Source: Marinobacterium sp. xm-d-530
Lineage (GTDB): Bacteria; Pseudomonadota; Gammaproteobacteria; Pseudomonadales; Balneatricaceae
Direction: 5' to 3'
DNA length: 64,000 nt
Assembly: GCF_013283365.1 (NCBI RefSeq)
Contig: NZ_WBYM01000006.1
Location: 1-64,000 of the forward strand
Shown one piece after another: positions 49,659-59,011 of this stretch (position 1 is its first letter; every line of letters begins with the position of its first letter). The translations under genes were made by a program, and so were the position numbers. Below the pieces are notes generated by a model. The model did not search any database and was not told the origin of the DNA. It saw only the letters and a program-made list of their open reading frames with translations.

Positions 49659-50767
49659 GATGCCTCCTTATTTCGAAACGGGAGAGCTGGAATCTTAGGT
49701 AGCTTATTCATGACTCGCTCCCAAGCCCCCTCATACAACACCATGTTGACGCCCACACCTAGAGCAATCAGATGCACAAACCAAATCATCCAACTACCTG
49801 CATCGCCCTGCTCTACTGCTGATCGAGCAGCCGTCAAACTTCCGATGTATATTTGATACATCAATATTGCAGGAATTAATTTGGCGTACCGCCCTTGGCG
49901 CGGACTGGTTTTAGCCAATTGAACGGCCAACAACACCACAATGATCGGGATAAAAGGCAGAGAGAGGCGCCAGTGCAGTCGGCTCACATACGCCGGTCGA
50001 TCACTGCCTATCAAATCGAGCGTAGGGATAGCATCTAGATGATCAACCCTGACCGACAGTTCTGGATCATCAATCTTCAGCCCGTACTGCTCAAAGCCTA
50101 TCTCTTCTAAAGCGAAATTTTCAGGGAAGTTGTAACGGTATCCTTCGTTAAATACCAAAAAGCGGCCCTGATCCTCAATGAACTGCTGCTGACCTTCACC
50201 GGCAACCAGAAGGTAGGATCGGCCCTGTTGATCACGACCAGAGACAAACAGATCAACCAGGTTACCAGCCTCATCAATTTTGCGAGCATAAGAGACCTGA
50301 GTGTTAGAGTTCGACACTTGGAATACGCCGGGTACCAACATATCGAGTTCGCTTCTCGAGCGCTGTTCGGCAACGATACGCTTCGCCTCATGCATGCCTG
50401 TAGGGGTCAGGTAGAGACTGATTGAAGCAACGATTGCAGCGACCAATAGAGCCGGCCCCATCGCATACCCGATCAGTTTCCAGGGCCCAGCGCCACAGGC
50501 CTTAAGAACCACCATTTCACTTTCAAGATAGAGACGACCATAGGCCAGCAAAATGCCCAAAAAGAAGCCAAGCGGAAGCAGAAGTTCTAGGATGAGCGGG
50601 ATTCGGTTAACAACCAAATCCAGAATAACAGCAGTATCCAACTCCCCCGTAGCGGCGTCGGTTAAGTAGCCAATTAAACGGGTGCTGACAATGATAAGAA
50701 GCAAAATCGCCGTTACTGCAAAGGTTGTCGTCAACACTTCACGGGAAAGATAACGAAAAACAATCAA
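49655..50767 (-). CDS. lptF: LPS export permease LptF
   Basis: Partner of LptG. The 370-residue product has the same 3+3 transmembrane layout with a periplasmic jellyroll. The family start (x-I-V/I-F-R-Y-L-x-R-E) coincides with a TTG at 50767, which has an AGGA Shine-Dalgarno about 9 nt upstream; a start at 50830 would add 21 non-homologous residues. lptFG is divergent from pepA as in E. coli. Confidence 0.93.
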   Translation of the reverse strand: MIVFRYLSREVLTTTFAVTAILLLIIVSTRLIGYLTDAATGELDTAVILDLVVNRIPLILELLLPLGFFLGILLAYGRLYLESEMVVLKACGAGPWKLIGYAMGPALLVAAIVASISLYLTPTGMHEAKRIVAEQRSRSELDMLVPGVFQVSNSNTQVSYARKIDEAGNLVDLFVSGRDQQGRSYLLVAGEGQQQFIEDQGRFLVFNEGYRYNFPENFALEEIGFEQYGLKIDDPELSVRVDHLDAIPTLDLIGSDRPAYVSRLHWRLSLPFIPIIVVLLAVQLAKTSPRQGRYAKLIPAILMYQIYIGSLTAARSAVEQGDAGSWMIWFVHLIALGVGVNMVLYEGAWERVMNKLPKIPALPFRNKEAS

Positions 50768-50867
50768 ACGGCCGTTCCTACTAGGTGCATGGATTTCAAA
50801 CTGATGCGATACTGTAGGGCACATTATCACCTAAACCTAAGTGCTTGTCTTGTTAGAGGAAACAGAA

Positions 50868-52367
50868 ATGGATTTTGAGATCGTTAACGGATCGATTGAG
50901 AGTGTAGAAGCAGATTGTATCGTTATTGCGATTGCGGCAGACGGTGAACTTTCGGACTCGGCTAAAGCGATTGATAAAGCCAGTTCAGGGGCCATAAGCG
51001 ATGTTGTTGCATCGGGTGATTTTTCCGGCAAACAGGGCTCTCTGCTTCTACTGCGCAGCCTTCCTGGTATCAACACTAAGCGCATCCTGTTAGCTGGTGT
51101 AGGGGCACAGAGTGAACGAACCATCATCAAACAGCAGCAACTGATTAAAAGCGCGGTGGATACCATCAAAACTCTGGGTGTTAAAACACTCTGCTTTGCC
51201 CTGGATCGGATCAGCGGCAATAGCGACGACATCTACCGTGACACACGAACTCTAGTAGAAGCTTCGTCGGCCGCGCTCTACCAATACGACACCACCAAAT
51301 CCAAGTCTGCACCTGCATTAACACTTGAGCACATTCATATCCACCTACCTGAGGAAGATACTGAATTTGGAGAGGGTGCCCTTCTGGATGGCGTTGCTAT
51401 CGCCAATGGGGTATCAACTGCTCGTGAGCTGGGTAATTTGCCAGGCAATATCTGTACACCTCTCTACTTGGCAGAGCATGCTCAAAATCTTGCGGAAGAG
51501 TTCGACAGTGTCAGCTGTGACATTCTAGATGAGAAACAGATAGAAGAGCTGGGTATGGGTGCGCTTCTAAGCGTCGGCAAAGGCAGTGTCATTCCGCCTC
51601 GCCTCATTGTATTGAAATACCAAGGTGCAGAGGATGCTAATGAGGCTCCGTATGCTCTGGTTGGTAAAGGCATCACCTTCGATACCGGCGGCATCTCATT
51701 GAAACCAGGCCCTGAGATGGACGAGATGAAATTCGACATGTGTGGTGCAGCCAGCGTGTTAGGTGCCTTCGAATCAGTGGCAGAGATGAACTTGCCATTG
51801 AACCTTATTACGATCGTTGCTGCGGCTGAGAACATGCCTTCAGGTGAAGCCTCTAAACCAGGTGACGTGGTAACGACCATGTCAGGTCAAACAGTAGAGA
51901 TCCTTAACACCGACGCTGAAGGCCGACTGGTACTTTGTGATGCTTTGACCTATGTGCAACAGTTCAATCCTCAAGCCGTCATCGATGTCGCGACCCTGAC
52001 AGGCGCCTGTATTATTGCACTTGGACATCAAGCAACGGGAGTTCTTGCGAACGATAATGAGCTTGCAGCTAAGTTGCTTGATGCAGGTGAATTTGCTGGC
52101 GATCGTGGCTGGCAGCTACCTTTATGGGACGAGTACCAATCACAACTGGATAGCAATTTTGCCGATATGGCTAACATCGGAGGTCGACCTGCAGGGACCA
52201 TTACCGCGGCCTGCTTCCTATCACGCTTTACCAAAGAGGTTAGCTGGGCTCACCTAGATATAGCCGGTGTTGCTTGGAATAGCGGCAAAGCCAAAGGGGC
52301 AACGGGACGTTGTGTTCCTATGCTGACGCAATATCTTCTCGATATTGCTGAGCAGATTGAGGCCTAA
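50868..52367 (+). CDS. pepA: Leucyl aminopeptidase PepA
   Basis: Hexameric Zn/Mn M17 aminopeptidase; in E. coli it also binds DNA in Xer recombination and carAB control. The 499-residue product has the metal/catalytic motifs GKGITFDTGGISLKPGPEMDEMKFDM (read as two halves) and NTDAEGRLVL. The ATG at 50868 has AGAGGA 7 nt upstream and gives the usual N-terminus MDFEIVNG. Confidence 0.96.
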   Translation: MDFEIVNGSIESVEADCIVIAIAADGELSDSAKAIDKASSGAISDVVASGDFSGKQGSLLLLRSLPGINTKRILLAGVGAQSERTIIKQQQLIKSAVDTIKTLGVKTLCFALDRISGNSDDIYRDTRTLVEASSAALYQYDTTKSKSAPALTLEHIHIHLPEEDTEFGEGALLDGVAIANGVSTARELGNLPGNICTPLYLAEHAQNLAEEFDSVSCDILDEKQIEELGMGALLSVGKGSVIPPRLIVLKYQGAEDANEAPYALVGKGITFDTGGISLKPGPEMDEMKFDMCGAASVLGAFESVAEMNLPLNLITIVAAAENMPSGEASKPGDVVTTMSGQTVEILNTDAEGRLVLCDALTYVQQFNPQAVIDVATLTGACIIALGHQATGVLANDNELAAKLLDAGEFAGDRGWQLPLWDEYQSQLDSNFADMANIGGRPAGTITAACFLSRFTKEVSWAHLDIAGVAWNSGKAKGATGRCVPMLTQYLLDIAEQIEA

Positions 52368-52369
52368 AC

Positions 52370-52801
52370 GTGCCTCGCGCAGACTACTACATACTCCCCA
52401 GCAGTGATCACGACAGTCGTGAACTGCTGGCGTGTAAACTCTGTGAAAAAGCCTTATCCCTTGGCCAACGCATCCATATACACACTGAAAATGAAGCTGA
52501 TCTACATCAGCTAGATCAGACTTTGTGGAATTTTCGATCGGACAGCTTTGTACCGCATGCCATACTGGGTACTGAACTTAAATCGCCTGTCTCTATAGCC
52601 TGTGGTGAATTGCCCTCAGAACCTATTGATCTGTTTATCAATCTAGGTTTAACCGCACCAGAGGGTTGTCAATCAGCTTCTCGCTGCATCGAGATTGTCA
52701 CTCAATCCGAAACGGTACTAGCGGCCACACGACACTCATGGGCCATGCGAAAAGCAGCCGGCTGGGAGTTACAGAGGCAAGATCTTAGAGATCGATCTTA
52801 A
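52370..52801 (+). CDS. holC: DNA polymerase III chi subunit
   Basis: Clamp-loader accessory that contacts SSB. The 143-residue product has the HolC pattern: ACKLCEKALSLGQRIHIHTE near the start, LWNFRSDSFVPHAI and the C-terminal AMRKAAGWELQRQDLRD. It starts at GTG 2 nt after the pepA stop codon, in the order pepA-holC-valS. Confidence 0.92.
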   Translation: MPRADYYILPSSDHDSRELLACKLCEKALSLGQRIHIHTENEADLHQLDQTLWNFRSDSFVPHAILGTELKSPVSIACGELPSEPIDLFINLGLTAPEGCQSASRCIEIVTQSETVLAATRHSWAMRKAAGWELQRQDLRDRS

Positions 52802-52812
52802 ATTTGTCCTAC

Positions 52813-52988
52813 GGAGGATATTAAATAAAAAACTGCTTATCCTCCCCGCCCTGAAAGCCGCCAAAATCGAACCTATATAAGCGTTGCAGAGCGAATAAAG
52901 AACCGCTCAACCACTGTCTATAAGGGTTCTCAAAGGGTATACTCCCACCCTTTAAATTTTTTCCAAAAGTAGAGAGGAGCTATCCTCT
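52813..52988 (+). promoter_or_regulatory. Structured leader region before valS
   Basis: The 222-bp gap holds three inverted repeats: GGAGGATA/TATCCTCC (52813-52845), a terminator-like hairpin AAAGGGT/ACCCTTT followed by AAATTTTTT (52932-52962), and AGAGGA/TCCTCT (52973-52988). TATCCTC occurs twice (52838 and 52981), so the first arm could pair with either copy. A terminator for holC is the simplest explanation; an attenuator for valS is possible. Confidence 0.45.
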
Positions 52989-53023
52989 GCTACCGAACTA
53001 GAAAACAGAGACTACAGCACCTC

Positions 53024-55879
53024 ATGGATAAGACGTATCAACCGCAAGCAATCGAGCAAAAGTGGTACCAAGACTGGGAAGAGAAAGGCTTTTTCGCACC
53101 GTCAGGTGAAGGTGATGCCTACTCAATCATGATCCCACCGCCCAACGTCACGGGCAGCTTGCATATGGGTCACGCATTCCAGCACACCCTGATGGATACT
53201 TTAGTTCGATACCGTCGTATGCAGGGCCGCAACACGCTCTGGCAGGTTGGTACTGACCATGCAGGCATCGCCACTCAGATGGTAGTTGAGCGCAAACTAG
53301 CTGCTGAGACCGGCGAGAGTCGTTACGATCTTGGTCGCGATGCGTTCATTGAAAAAGTCTGGGAGTGGAAAGGCGAATCGGGTGGCACCATTACCCGCCA
53401 AATGCGTCGTCTAGGTAACTCTGTCGATTGGCCAACCGAACGTTTCACTATGGACTCTGGTTTTTACCATGCCGTTCAAGAGGTCTTTGTACGCCTTTAC
53501 GACGACGGCTTAATCTATCGTGGTAAGCGCCTCGTTAACTGGGATCCAAAACTTCACACTGCAATCTCCGACCTTGAAGTGGAGAACCGTGAAGTGACTG
53601 GCAAAATGTGGTATATCCGTTACCCGCTTGCTGATGGTGTGACAACCAAAGAGGGTAAAGATTACATTGTCGTGGGTACCACGCGTCCAGAGACACTGCT
53701 AGGTGACACTGGTGTCGCAGTTAACCCTGAAGATGAACGCTACGATGACCTAATCGGTAAAGAGATCCTACTGCCATTAGTCGGTCGTCGCATCCCCATT
53801 GTTGCCGATGAACATGCCAGCATGGAAAAAGGGACTGGCTGTGTAAAAATCACACCGGCGCACGATTTCAATGACTACGAGGTGGGTAAGCGTAACAAGC
53901 TGCCAATGATCAACGTTCTGACCCTTAACGCAGATATTCGTGATGAGGCTCAAACCTTTAACTTCGATGGCAGTGTTAACAAAGAGATCGATCCAACGCT
54001 ACCTGAAAAATATCGTGGCATGGAACGTTTTGCTGCACGCCGTGCCATCGTCGCTGAATTGGAAGAGCTAGACCTTCTCGTGAAAATCGAAGAGAACGCG
54101 ATGACCATTCCTTACGGTGACCGTGGCGGCGTGGTAATTGAACCGATGCTAACCGATCAGTGGTTCTGTGATGCTAAGACACTGGCTAAGCCAGCGATCA
54201 AAGCAGTTGAAGATGGCGACATTAAATTTGTCCCTAAGCAGTACGAAAACATGTACTTTGCTTGGATGCGTGACATTCAGGACTGGTGTATCTCACGTCA
54301 GCTGTGGTGGGGTCACCGAATTCCTGCATTCTATGATGCTCAGGGTAACGTCTACGTTGCGAACTCAGCTGAAGCTGCACGTGAAAAATACAACTTGGCG
54401 GCAGATGTAGAGCTTCATCAAGATGATGACGTCCTAGACACCTGGTTCAGCTCGGCACTGTGGACCTTTGGTACTCTTGGCTGGCCTGAAAACACGGAAC
54501 GTTTGAAAACCTTCCACCCTACCGACACGCTTGTAACCGGTTTTGACATTATCTTCTTCTGGGTTGCTCGCATGATCATGATGACCATGCACTTCATGAA
54601 AGATGAAAATGGCAAACCTCAAGTGCCATTTAAAAACGTCTATGTGACAGGTCTTATCCGCGATGAGAGCGGCGATAAGATGTCGAAATCGAAAGGCAAC
54701 GTGCTTGACCCTCTCGATATGATCGATGGCATCTCACTTGAAGATCTGTTGGAAAAACGTACCGGTAACATGATGCAACCTCAGCTAGCCGAGAAAATCG
54801 GCAAACGTACTGAGAAACAGTTCCCTGAGGGCATTACGGCGCACGGTACTGATGCATTGCGCTTTACATTAGCAGCACTCGCTTCAACGGGTCGTGATAT
54901 CAACTGGGATATGAAGCGACTAGAGGGTTACCGTAACTTTTGTAACAAACTCTGGAATGCTGCCCGCTATGTCATGATGAATACCGAAGGTGAAGATTGC
55001 GGCAACAATCAAGAGCCAGTGGAACTCTCACTGGCTGACCGCTGGATTATCAGCCAGTTACAACGCACCGAAGCGACCGTCACCAAACAGCTAGACGAGT
55101 ACCGCTTTGACCTTGCTGCACAGACACTCTACGACTTTATTTGGAACCAGTACTGTGACTGGTACCTAGAGCTGTCAAAACCTGTTCTATGGGATGAGCA
55201 AGCGTCTGAAGCGGCTAAACGTGGCACACGTCGTACACTGGTTCGCGTTCTTGAGACGATTCTCCGTTTAAGCCACCCTATCATGCCATTCATTACTGAA
55301 GAGATCTGGCAGACAATCAAAGGGCTGGCCGGTGTTGAGGGTGAGACACTGATGCTTAAGGAGTTCCCTGTTGCATCAGAAGAGAAGATTGACGAGCAAG
55401 CAGAAGCTGACATCGAGTGGCTTAAGGGCGTGATCACAGCGGTTCGAAACATTCGTGGTGAGATGAAAATTGCACCATCACAGGATCTTGAACTTCTGCT
55501 ATCTAACTGCAGCAGTGAAGACACTCGTCGTTTAGCTGAGAACCAAACATTCTTGATGAAACTAGCCAAATTGAGCAGCATCACGACCCTAAACGAAGGT
55601 GATGATAAACCTCTTGCCGCGACTCAGCTGGTTGGCGCAATGGAACTGTTGGTTCCTATGGCGGATCTTATCGATAAAGAGGCTGAAATGGCTCGCCTTC
55701 AGAAAGAGATTGATCGCCTACAAGGTGAGATTGACCGAGTTGATAAGAAACTGTCTAACGAGAAGTTTGTTGCCAACGCACCTGAAGCCGTTGTGACTAA
55801 AGAGCGCGCTAAGGCTGATGATGCTGCACGCTCTAAAGTTCAACTAGAGAAACAGTTAGAGTCGATTAAAAACCTTTAA
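53024..55879 (+). CDS. valS: Valyl-tRNA synthetase
   Basis: Class I synthetase with editing domain. The 951-residue product has the HIGH-type motif [15 protein letters not shown] (about 38-52), the editing domain motif [14 protein letters not shown], the KMSKS motif in [13 protein letters not shown] (about 549-561) and a C-terminal coiled coil (about 880-948). No strong Shine-Dalgarno precedes the ATG. Confidence 0.98.
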   Translation: MDKTYQPQAIEQKWYQDWEEKGFFAPSGEGDAYSIMIPPPNVTGSLHMGHAFQHTLMDTLVRYRRMQGRNTLWQVGTDHAGIATQMVVERKLAAETGESRYDLGRDAFIEKVWEWKGESGGTITRQMRRLGNSVDWPTERFTMDSGFYHAVQEVFVRLYDDGLIYRGKRLVNWDPKLHTAISDLEVENREVTGKMWYIRYPLADGVTTKEGKDYIVVGTTRPETLLGDTGVAVNPEDERYDDLIGKEILLPLVGRRIPIVADEHASMEKGTGCVKITPAHDFNDYEVGKRNKLPMINVLTLNADIRDEAQTFNFDGSVNKEIDPTLPEKYRGMERFAARRAIVAELEELDLLVKIEENAMTIPYGDRGGVVIEPMLTDQWFCDAKTLAKPAIKAVEDGDIKFVPKQYENMYFAWMRDIQDWCISRQLWWGHRIPAFYDAQGNVYVANSAEAAREKYNLAADVELHQDDDVLDTWFSSALWTFGTLGWPENTERLKTFHPTDTLVTGFDIIFFWVARMIMMTMHFMKDENGKPQVPFKNVYVTGLIRDESGDKMSKSKGNVLDPLDMIDGISLEDLLEKRTGNMMQPQLAEKIGKRTEKQFPEGITAHGTDALRFTLAALASTGRDINWDMKRLEGYRNFCNKLWNAARYVMMNTEGEDCGNNQEPVELSLADRWIISQLQRTEATVTKQLDEYRFDLAAQTLYDFIWNQYCDWYLELSKPVLWDEQASEAAKRGTRRTLVRVLETILRLSHPIMPFITEEIWQTIKGLAGVEGETLMLKEFPVASEEKIDEQAEADIEWLKGVITAVRNIRGEMKIAPSQDLELLLSNCSSEDTRRLAENQTFLMKLAKLSSITTLNEGDDKPLAATQLVGAMELLVPMADLIDKEAEMARLQKEIDRLQGEIDRVDKKLSNEKFVANAPEAVVTKERAKADDAARSKVQLEKQLESIKNL

Positions 55880-55894
55880 GCGACGTTGATAGTT

Positions 55895-55930
55895 AAAAAG
55901 GGGCTCAATCTAAGATTGCGCCCCTTTTTT
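55895..55930. terminator. Bidirectional terminator between valS and yigZ
   Basis: Imperfect stem GGGGC-CAATC/GATTG-GCCCC flanked by AAAAA on the left and TTTTTT on the right (55895-55930), between two convergent genes. Confidence 0.88.
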
Positions 55931-56540
55931 ATACCTCTAGCGTTAGCGATACACCTCTATACTCCAGAGCCAAAATCGCCACTTTGAAGGTCTCTAATTG
56001 AGCCAATTCAACTAACAGTGTTTTATCTACTATCTCTGTATAGCTAGCCGATAGCTCTTCAGCCGCTACGGCAGCGATGACCTGTTGAATGTCAGCCTCT
56101 AGCTCGTAAGGATATCGGATCTGGCACTCAATCTTAGGAGCACATTCAATGGTCGGCAGATGTTCTGAGAGCTCACTAACCGAGGCACCATAGGCTCTAA
56201 TTAACCCACCGGCTCCCAGTTTAGTGCCACCAAAGTAACGTGTCACGACGACACCGATGTCTCCCAAATTTTTATGCATGAGGATATTAAGCATCGGCTT
56301 ACCCGCTGTACCACTGGGTTCGCCGTCATCACTGGAGCCAGCGGCCTTAGGTGCCTGAGGTGCGCCTAAAATATAGGCCAAACAGTGGTGGCTGGCTTTA
56401 GGGTGCAGACGCTGCATCTCTGATTGCAGCTGATAGAGTGCATCAGTGGAACTAAGAGGGATTGCGGTCGCTATGAAACGACTTTTTTTGACTTCGATCT
56501 CATACTCAAATCGATCGACTGGGGAGAAGTAAGCAGCCAT
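55929..56540 (-). CDS. yigZ: IMPACT/YigZ family protein
   Basis: A 203-residue protein with an N-terminal UPF0029 domain (KKSRFIATAIPL, HHCLAYILG, SDDGEPSGTAGKPML, VVTRYFGGTKLGAGGLIRAYG) and a C-terminal DUF1949 domain. Related eukaryotic IMPACT regulates translation; the bacterial role is not known. Confidence 0.9.
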   Translation of the reverse strand: MAAYFSPVDRFEYEIEVKKSRFIATAIPLSSTDALYQLQSEMQRLHPKASHHCLAYILGAPQAPKAAGSSDDGEPSGTAGKPMLNILMHKNLGDIGVVVTRYFGGTKLGAGGLIRAYGASVSELSEHLPTIECAPKIECQIRYPYELEADIQQVIAAVAAEELSASYTEIVDKTLLVELAQLETFKVAILALEYRGVSLTLEV

Positions 56541-56595
56541 AAGCCTCCTTAAAGAAGAGGCTTAGACTACTGACATGAAGAGGAATGTAAAGTGA

Positions 56596-56727
56596 TTACT
56601 TTTTCTGATCTTCGTTCATCAGGTTCTTCACTTTGAAGAAACCCCAAGTCATTACACCTGCCATTGCAGCCACACCTAGAAGGCTTGGCCAAACTGTTTC
56701 AAAAGTGTATGCATCAATACCGAACAT
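56596..56727 (-). CDS. Small single-pass membrane peptide
   Basis: A 43-residue reading frame: start MFGIDAYTFETVW, a hydrophobic helix at about 14-31 (SLLGVAAMAGVMTWGFF), then a basic/polar tail ending NEDQKK. An AGGAGT Shine-Dalgarno lies 6 nt before the ATG, which strongly supports translation. It stands alone between yigZ and the FKBP gene. I do not recognise it; it may belong to one of the small DUF membrane-peptide families. Confidence 0.65.
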   Translation of the reverse strand: MFGIDAYTFETVWPSLLGVAAMAGVMTWGFFKVKNLMNEDQKK

Positions 56728-56863
56728 TTCGTTACTCCTAGTTATCAAGTTTTAATAACTGTAACTCGAAGGCGGCAACAATATATTGATATAACTCAAG
56801 CTTGCAGGGCAGACTCAAGAACATTCGGATTTAACAGGGTCTGTTTTATAGCCAATAGCAATA

Positions 56864-57325
56864 TTACTCGGCTAACTCGGCTAGCTCCTCTTCAGTGGCC
56901 ATGCGGACATCAATCACCTCAACATCAAAGTTTAAATCCTGCCCTGCAAATGGGTGGTTAAGATCAACCTTCACCTCGCGGATATCGATCTCTGCAACTC
57001 GACCCAAGCGCGGCTCGCCATCTTCATCCTCTAGCTGAACCAACATCCCTTTTTGCAAACCTGGCATATCAGCAAAGGCCTCACGAGGAAGTACATCGAA
57101 CAGCTCCTCATCACGTTCGCCATAGCCGCGACCCGCTTCTACAAGAACCTGAAAATGATCACCAGCCGATCGCCCGTCTAGCGCCTGCTCAAGACCCGGC
57201 ACCAGCATCTTGTAACCATGGACGTAGGTGAGCGGTTCATCATTTCTCGAACCATCTTTTACCTCACTCTCATCACTTACAATGGCGTAGTGAAAGGTGA
57301 CGTAAGCATCTTTACAAATATTCAT
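56864..57325 (-). CDS. slyD: SlyD-like FKBP-type peptidyl-prolyl isomerase
   Basis: Folding helper with prolyl isomerase and chaperone activity. The 153-residue product has the split FKBP domain (YVHGYKMLVPGLEQALDGRSAGD), an inserted IF chaperone domain (about 65-125) and the late NHPFAGQDLNFDVEVIDVR. The Cys/His-rich nickel-binding tail of E. coli SlyD is absent, so a role in nickel delivery is unlikely. Confidence 0.88.
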   Translation of the reverse strand: MNICKDAYVTFHYAIVSDESEVKDGSRNDEPLTYVHGYKMLVPGLEQALDGRSAGDHFQVLVEAGRGYGERDEELFDVLPREAFADMPGLQKGMLVQLEDEDGEPRLGRVAEIDIREVKVDLNHPFAGQDLNFDVEVIDVRMATEEELAELAE

Positions 57326-57337
57326 TATCCAAAATCC

Positions 57338-57973
57338 TTAAGGTTGCAGGCGGGTAACGACCCAACCTGTGTCTGATGGTTCAAAACGAAAACGGTCGTG
57401 CAGGCGACTTTCACGCCCTTGCCAAAACTCAAAACGGGTCGGTACAAGTCGATAACCGCCCCAGTTATCGGGACACGGAACCTCAGTCATATCTGACAGC
57501 TGATTGACCGCTTGTTCAAGCACAGCTCGAGATTCGACTGGCTGACTTTGATGAGACACAGCAGCACTTCTCTGGCTACCCACTGGGCGAGAGTGGAAGT
57601 AGGTTTCACTCTCAATGCGATCGATCTTTTCAACCTGTCCGCGAACGCGAACTTGACGCTCTAACATCGGCCAGTAGAAAAGAAGTTCTGCTTGCGGATT
57701 GGCCGCTAACTGCTCCCCTTTCTCACTCGAATAGTTAGTAAACCAGGTAAACCCTTCTGAACTAAACTCTTTTAACAGAACAATACGCGCACTGGGCATC
57801 CCCGACTGATCAGAGGTCGCCAGAGTCATAGAGGTAGCATCTTTAGGATCCACAGCCAATGCATCCTGCATCCATGCATCAAACTGCTGAATCGGATCTC
57901 TGACTAAATTATCTTCATGAAGACCTGCAGCCAGGTATTCACGACGCACATCACTTAATTGGGTTGTCGACAT
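57338..57973 (-). CDS. pdxH: Pyridoxamine 5'-phosphate oxidase
   Basis: FMN enzyme making pyridoxal 5'-phosphate. The 211-residue product has the FMN/substrate regions ARIVLLKEFSSEGFTWFTNY, SRPVGSQRSAAVSHQSQPV and the C-terminal RLHDRFRF. The ATG at 57973 has an AGGAGT Shine-Dalgarno; one 15 nt upstream lacks it. A MITE-like element begins 37 nt upstream. Confidence 0.95.
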   Translation of the reverse strand: MSTTQLSDVRREYLAAGLHEDNLVRDPIQQFDAWMQDALAVDPKDATSMTLATSDQSGMPSARIVLLKEFSSEGFTWFTNYSSEKGEQLAANPQAELLFYWPMLERQVRVRGQVEKIDRIESETYFHSRPVGSQRSAAVSHQSQPVESRAVLEQAVNQLSDMTEVPCPDNWGGYRLVPTRFEFWQGRESRLHDRFRFEPSDTGWVVTRLQP

Positions 57974-58009
57974 CGAAACTCCTATCATTCAGATTTTCGA
58001 GAGTTATAC

Positions 58010-58279
58010 TTAGGGAATCTAAGAATAAGTCCATGGCATCTCAGGTTTACAGTCAAATTCATCATCAAGGCGTGTTTTCGAAGGCCTAGCCAGCTAAGTC
58101 AAGAAAGCACAACACCGAGGGTGGATTTGACTGTGAACCCCGAAGGGCGTGGCCTTATACATGCATCTACGGTGTTGCTTCTCTTGCTAATGGCTAGACC
58201 ATTAGCGGCGAAAAGCGCCTTGTATCTGCAAATATCAGGCCTCGCTGAGATACTATGTACTTGTTCGTAGATTCCCTAA
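58010..58279. mobile_element. MITE-like element with 35-bp terminal inverted repeats
   Basis: A 270-bp element fills most of the 345-bp gap between pdxH and the lipoprotein gene. The ends 58010-58044 and 58245-58279 are inverted repeats with 5 mismatches in 35, beginning TTAGGGAATCTA. A further block CAAGGCG..TTTTCG recurs in inverted orientation at nearly the same distance (56-57 bp) from each end. Internal hairpins include GCTAATGG/CCATTAGC (58186-58206). No transposase frame is present. A TA dinucleotide flanks both ends if the repeats are taken to start at GGG. Some end bases (GGAA..T.CGAA.AAGT) recall IS5-family ends, but this is only a resemblance. Confidence 0.8.
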
Positions 58280-58318
58280 ACATATTATTACCGGTATCTG
58301 ATCAGGATCCCAGCTCAA

Positions 58319-59011
58319 ATGGCTAGAACTGCACAAATAGTGACGCTCATCATGGCACTCGCTCTTAACGGCTGTGTCGGTGTTCAAAACAAAGAGCTTC
58401 GCCTGCAGAACCTCGCCAAGTCTGAAGTCGATATGATCGTCGATCAACACATAAAGACGATCAACGCGATGAGTCGTGAACTCACCATCAAACTCTACAA
58501 ACGCAACCCGCGCGAACTCAAAAAAGCGGCCGCTGGTACAACCGTTGAGACGCGCCTGAAACAGCTTTTAAGTTACCCAAGGCCCATCAGTCATCGAGAA
58601 CTAAATAACCTCTACGGAGTTGATGCGCTCAAACTGGCTTTTGATGAGGAGTATCAAGGGGACCGAGTCTTCGCTCTAATGGTGGCTATCACAGGTATGG
58701 TTCACGCCTCATACAACTACCGTGAAGAGTTCTTTATGCTCAACGAAATCGATTCGCAAAAGCTATATAACTCAGCACGTAATTTAGAGAAGATCGCTTG
58801 GCAACTGCACAACTTCAAAACATCGAGTGGCGAACTGTTCATTCTGACTGACAGCATGAATGAGGGAGTCATCAACCTCAGCTACGAGCGACTCTTCGGG
58901 AAGATGATTGCCACTCAGGATATGCTCGCTGAGATTGTTGCGCAGACGACGGACCGAACCATCAATCGAATTGTGCTAAGCGTCGCTACAGCTCCCTTTC
59001 TGCCCATTTAA
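58319..59011 (+). CDS. Unknown lipoprotein
   Basis: A 230-residue predicted lipoprotein with lipobox LALNGC (Cys19). The rest is mostly helical and contains no motif that I recognise; the segment at about 100-140 (DEEYQGDRVFALMVAITGMV) and the late hydrophobic stretch are notable. Homology would need a search. Its stop codon shares TTAA with the convergent kinase gene. The Shine-Dalgarno (AGGA) is about 11 nt from the ATG. The MITE ends 39 nt upstream of the start. Confidence 0.75.
   Translation: MARTAQIVTLIMALALNGCVGVQNKELRLQNLAKSEVDMIVDQHIKTINAMSRELTIKLYKRNPRELKKAAAGTTVETRLKQLLSYPRPISHRELNNLYGVDALKLAFDEEYQGDRVFALMVAITGMVHASYNYREEFFMLNEIDSQKLYNSARNLEKIAWQLHNFKTSSGELFILTDSMNEGVINLSYERLFGKMIATQDMLAEIVAQTTDRTINRIVLSVATAPFLPI

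Noticed and set aside
57959-58450. Reading frames across the MITE (103 residues on plus, 65 on minus)
   Set aside because: They cross the inverted repeats and gene boundaries, have no ribosome-binding site and show no protein-like composition or transposase motifs.
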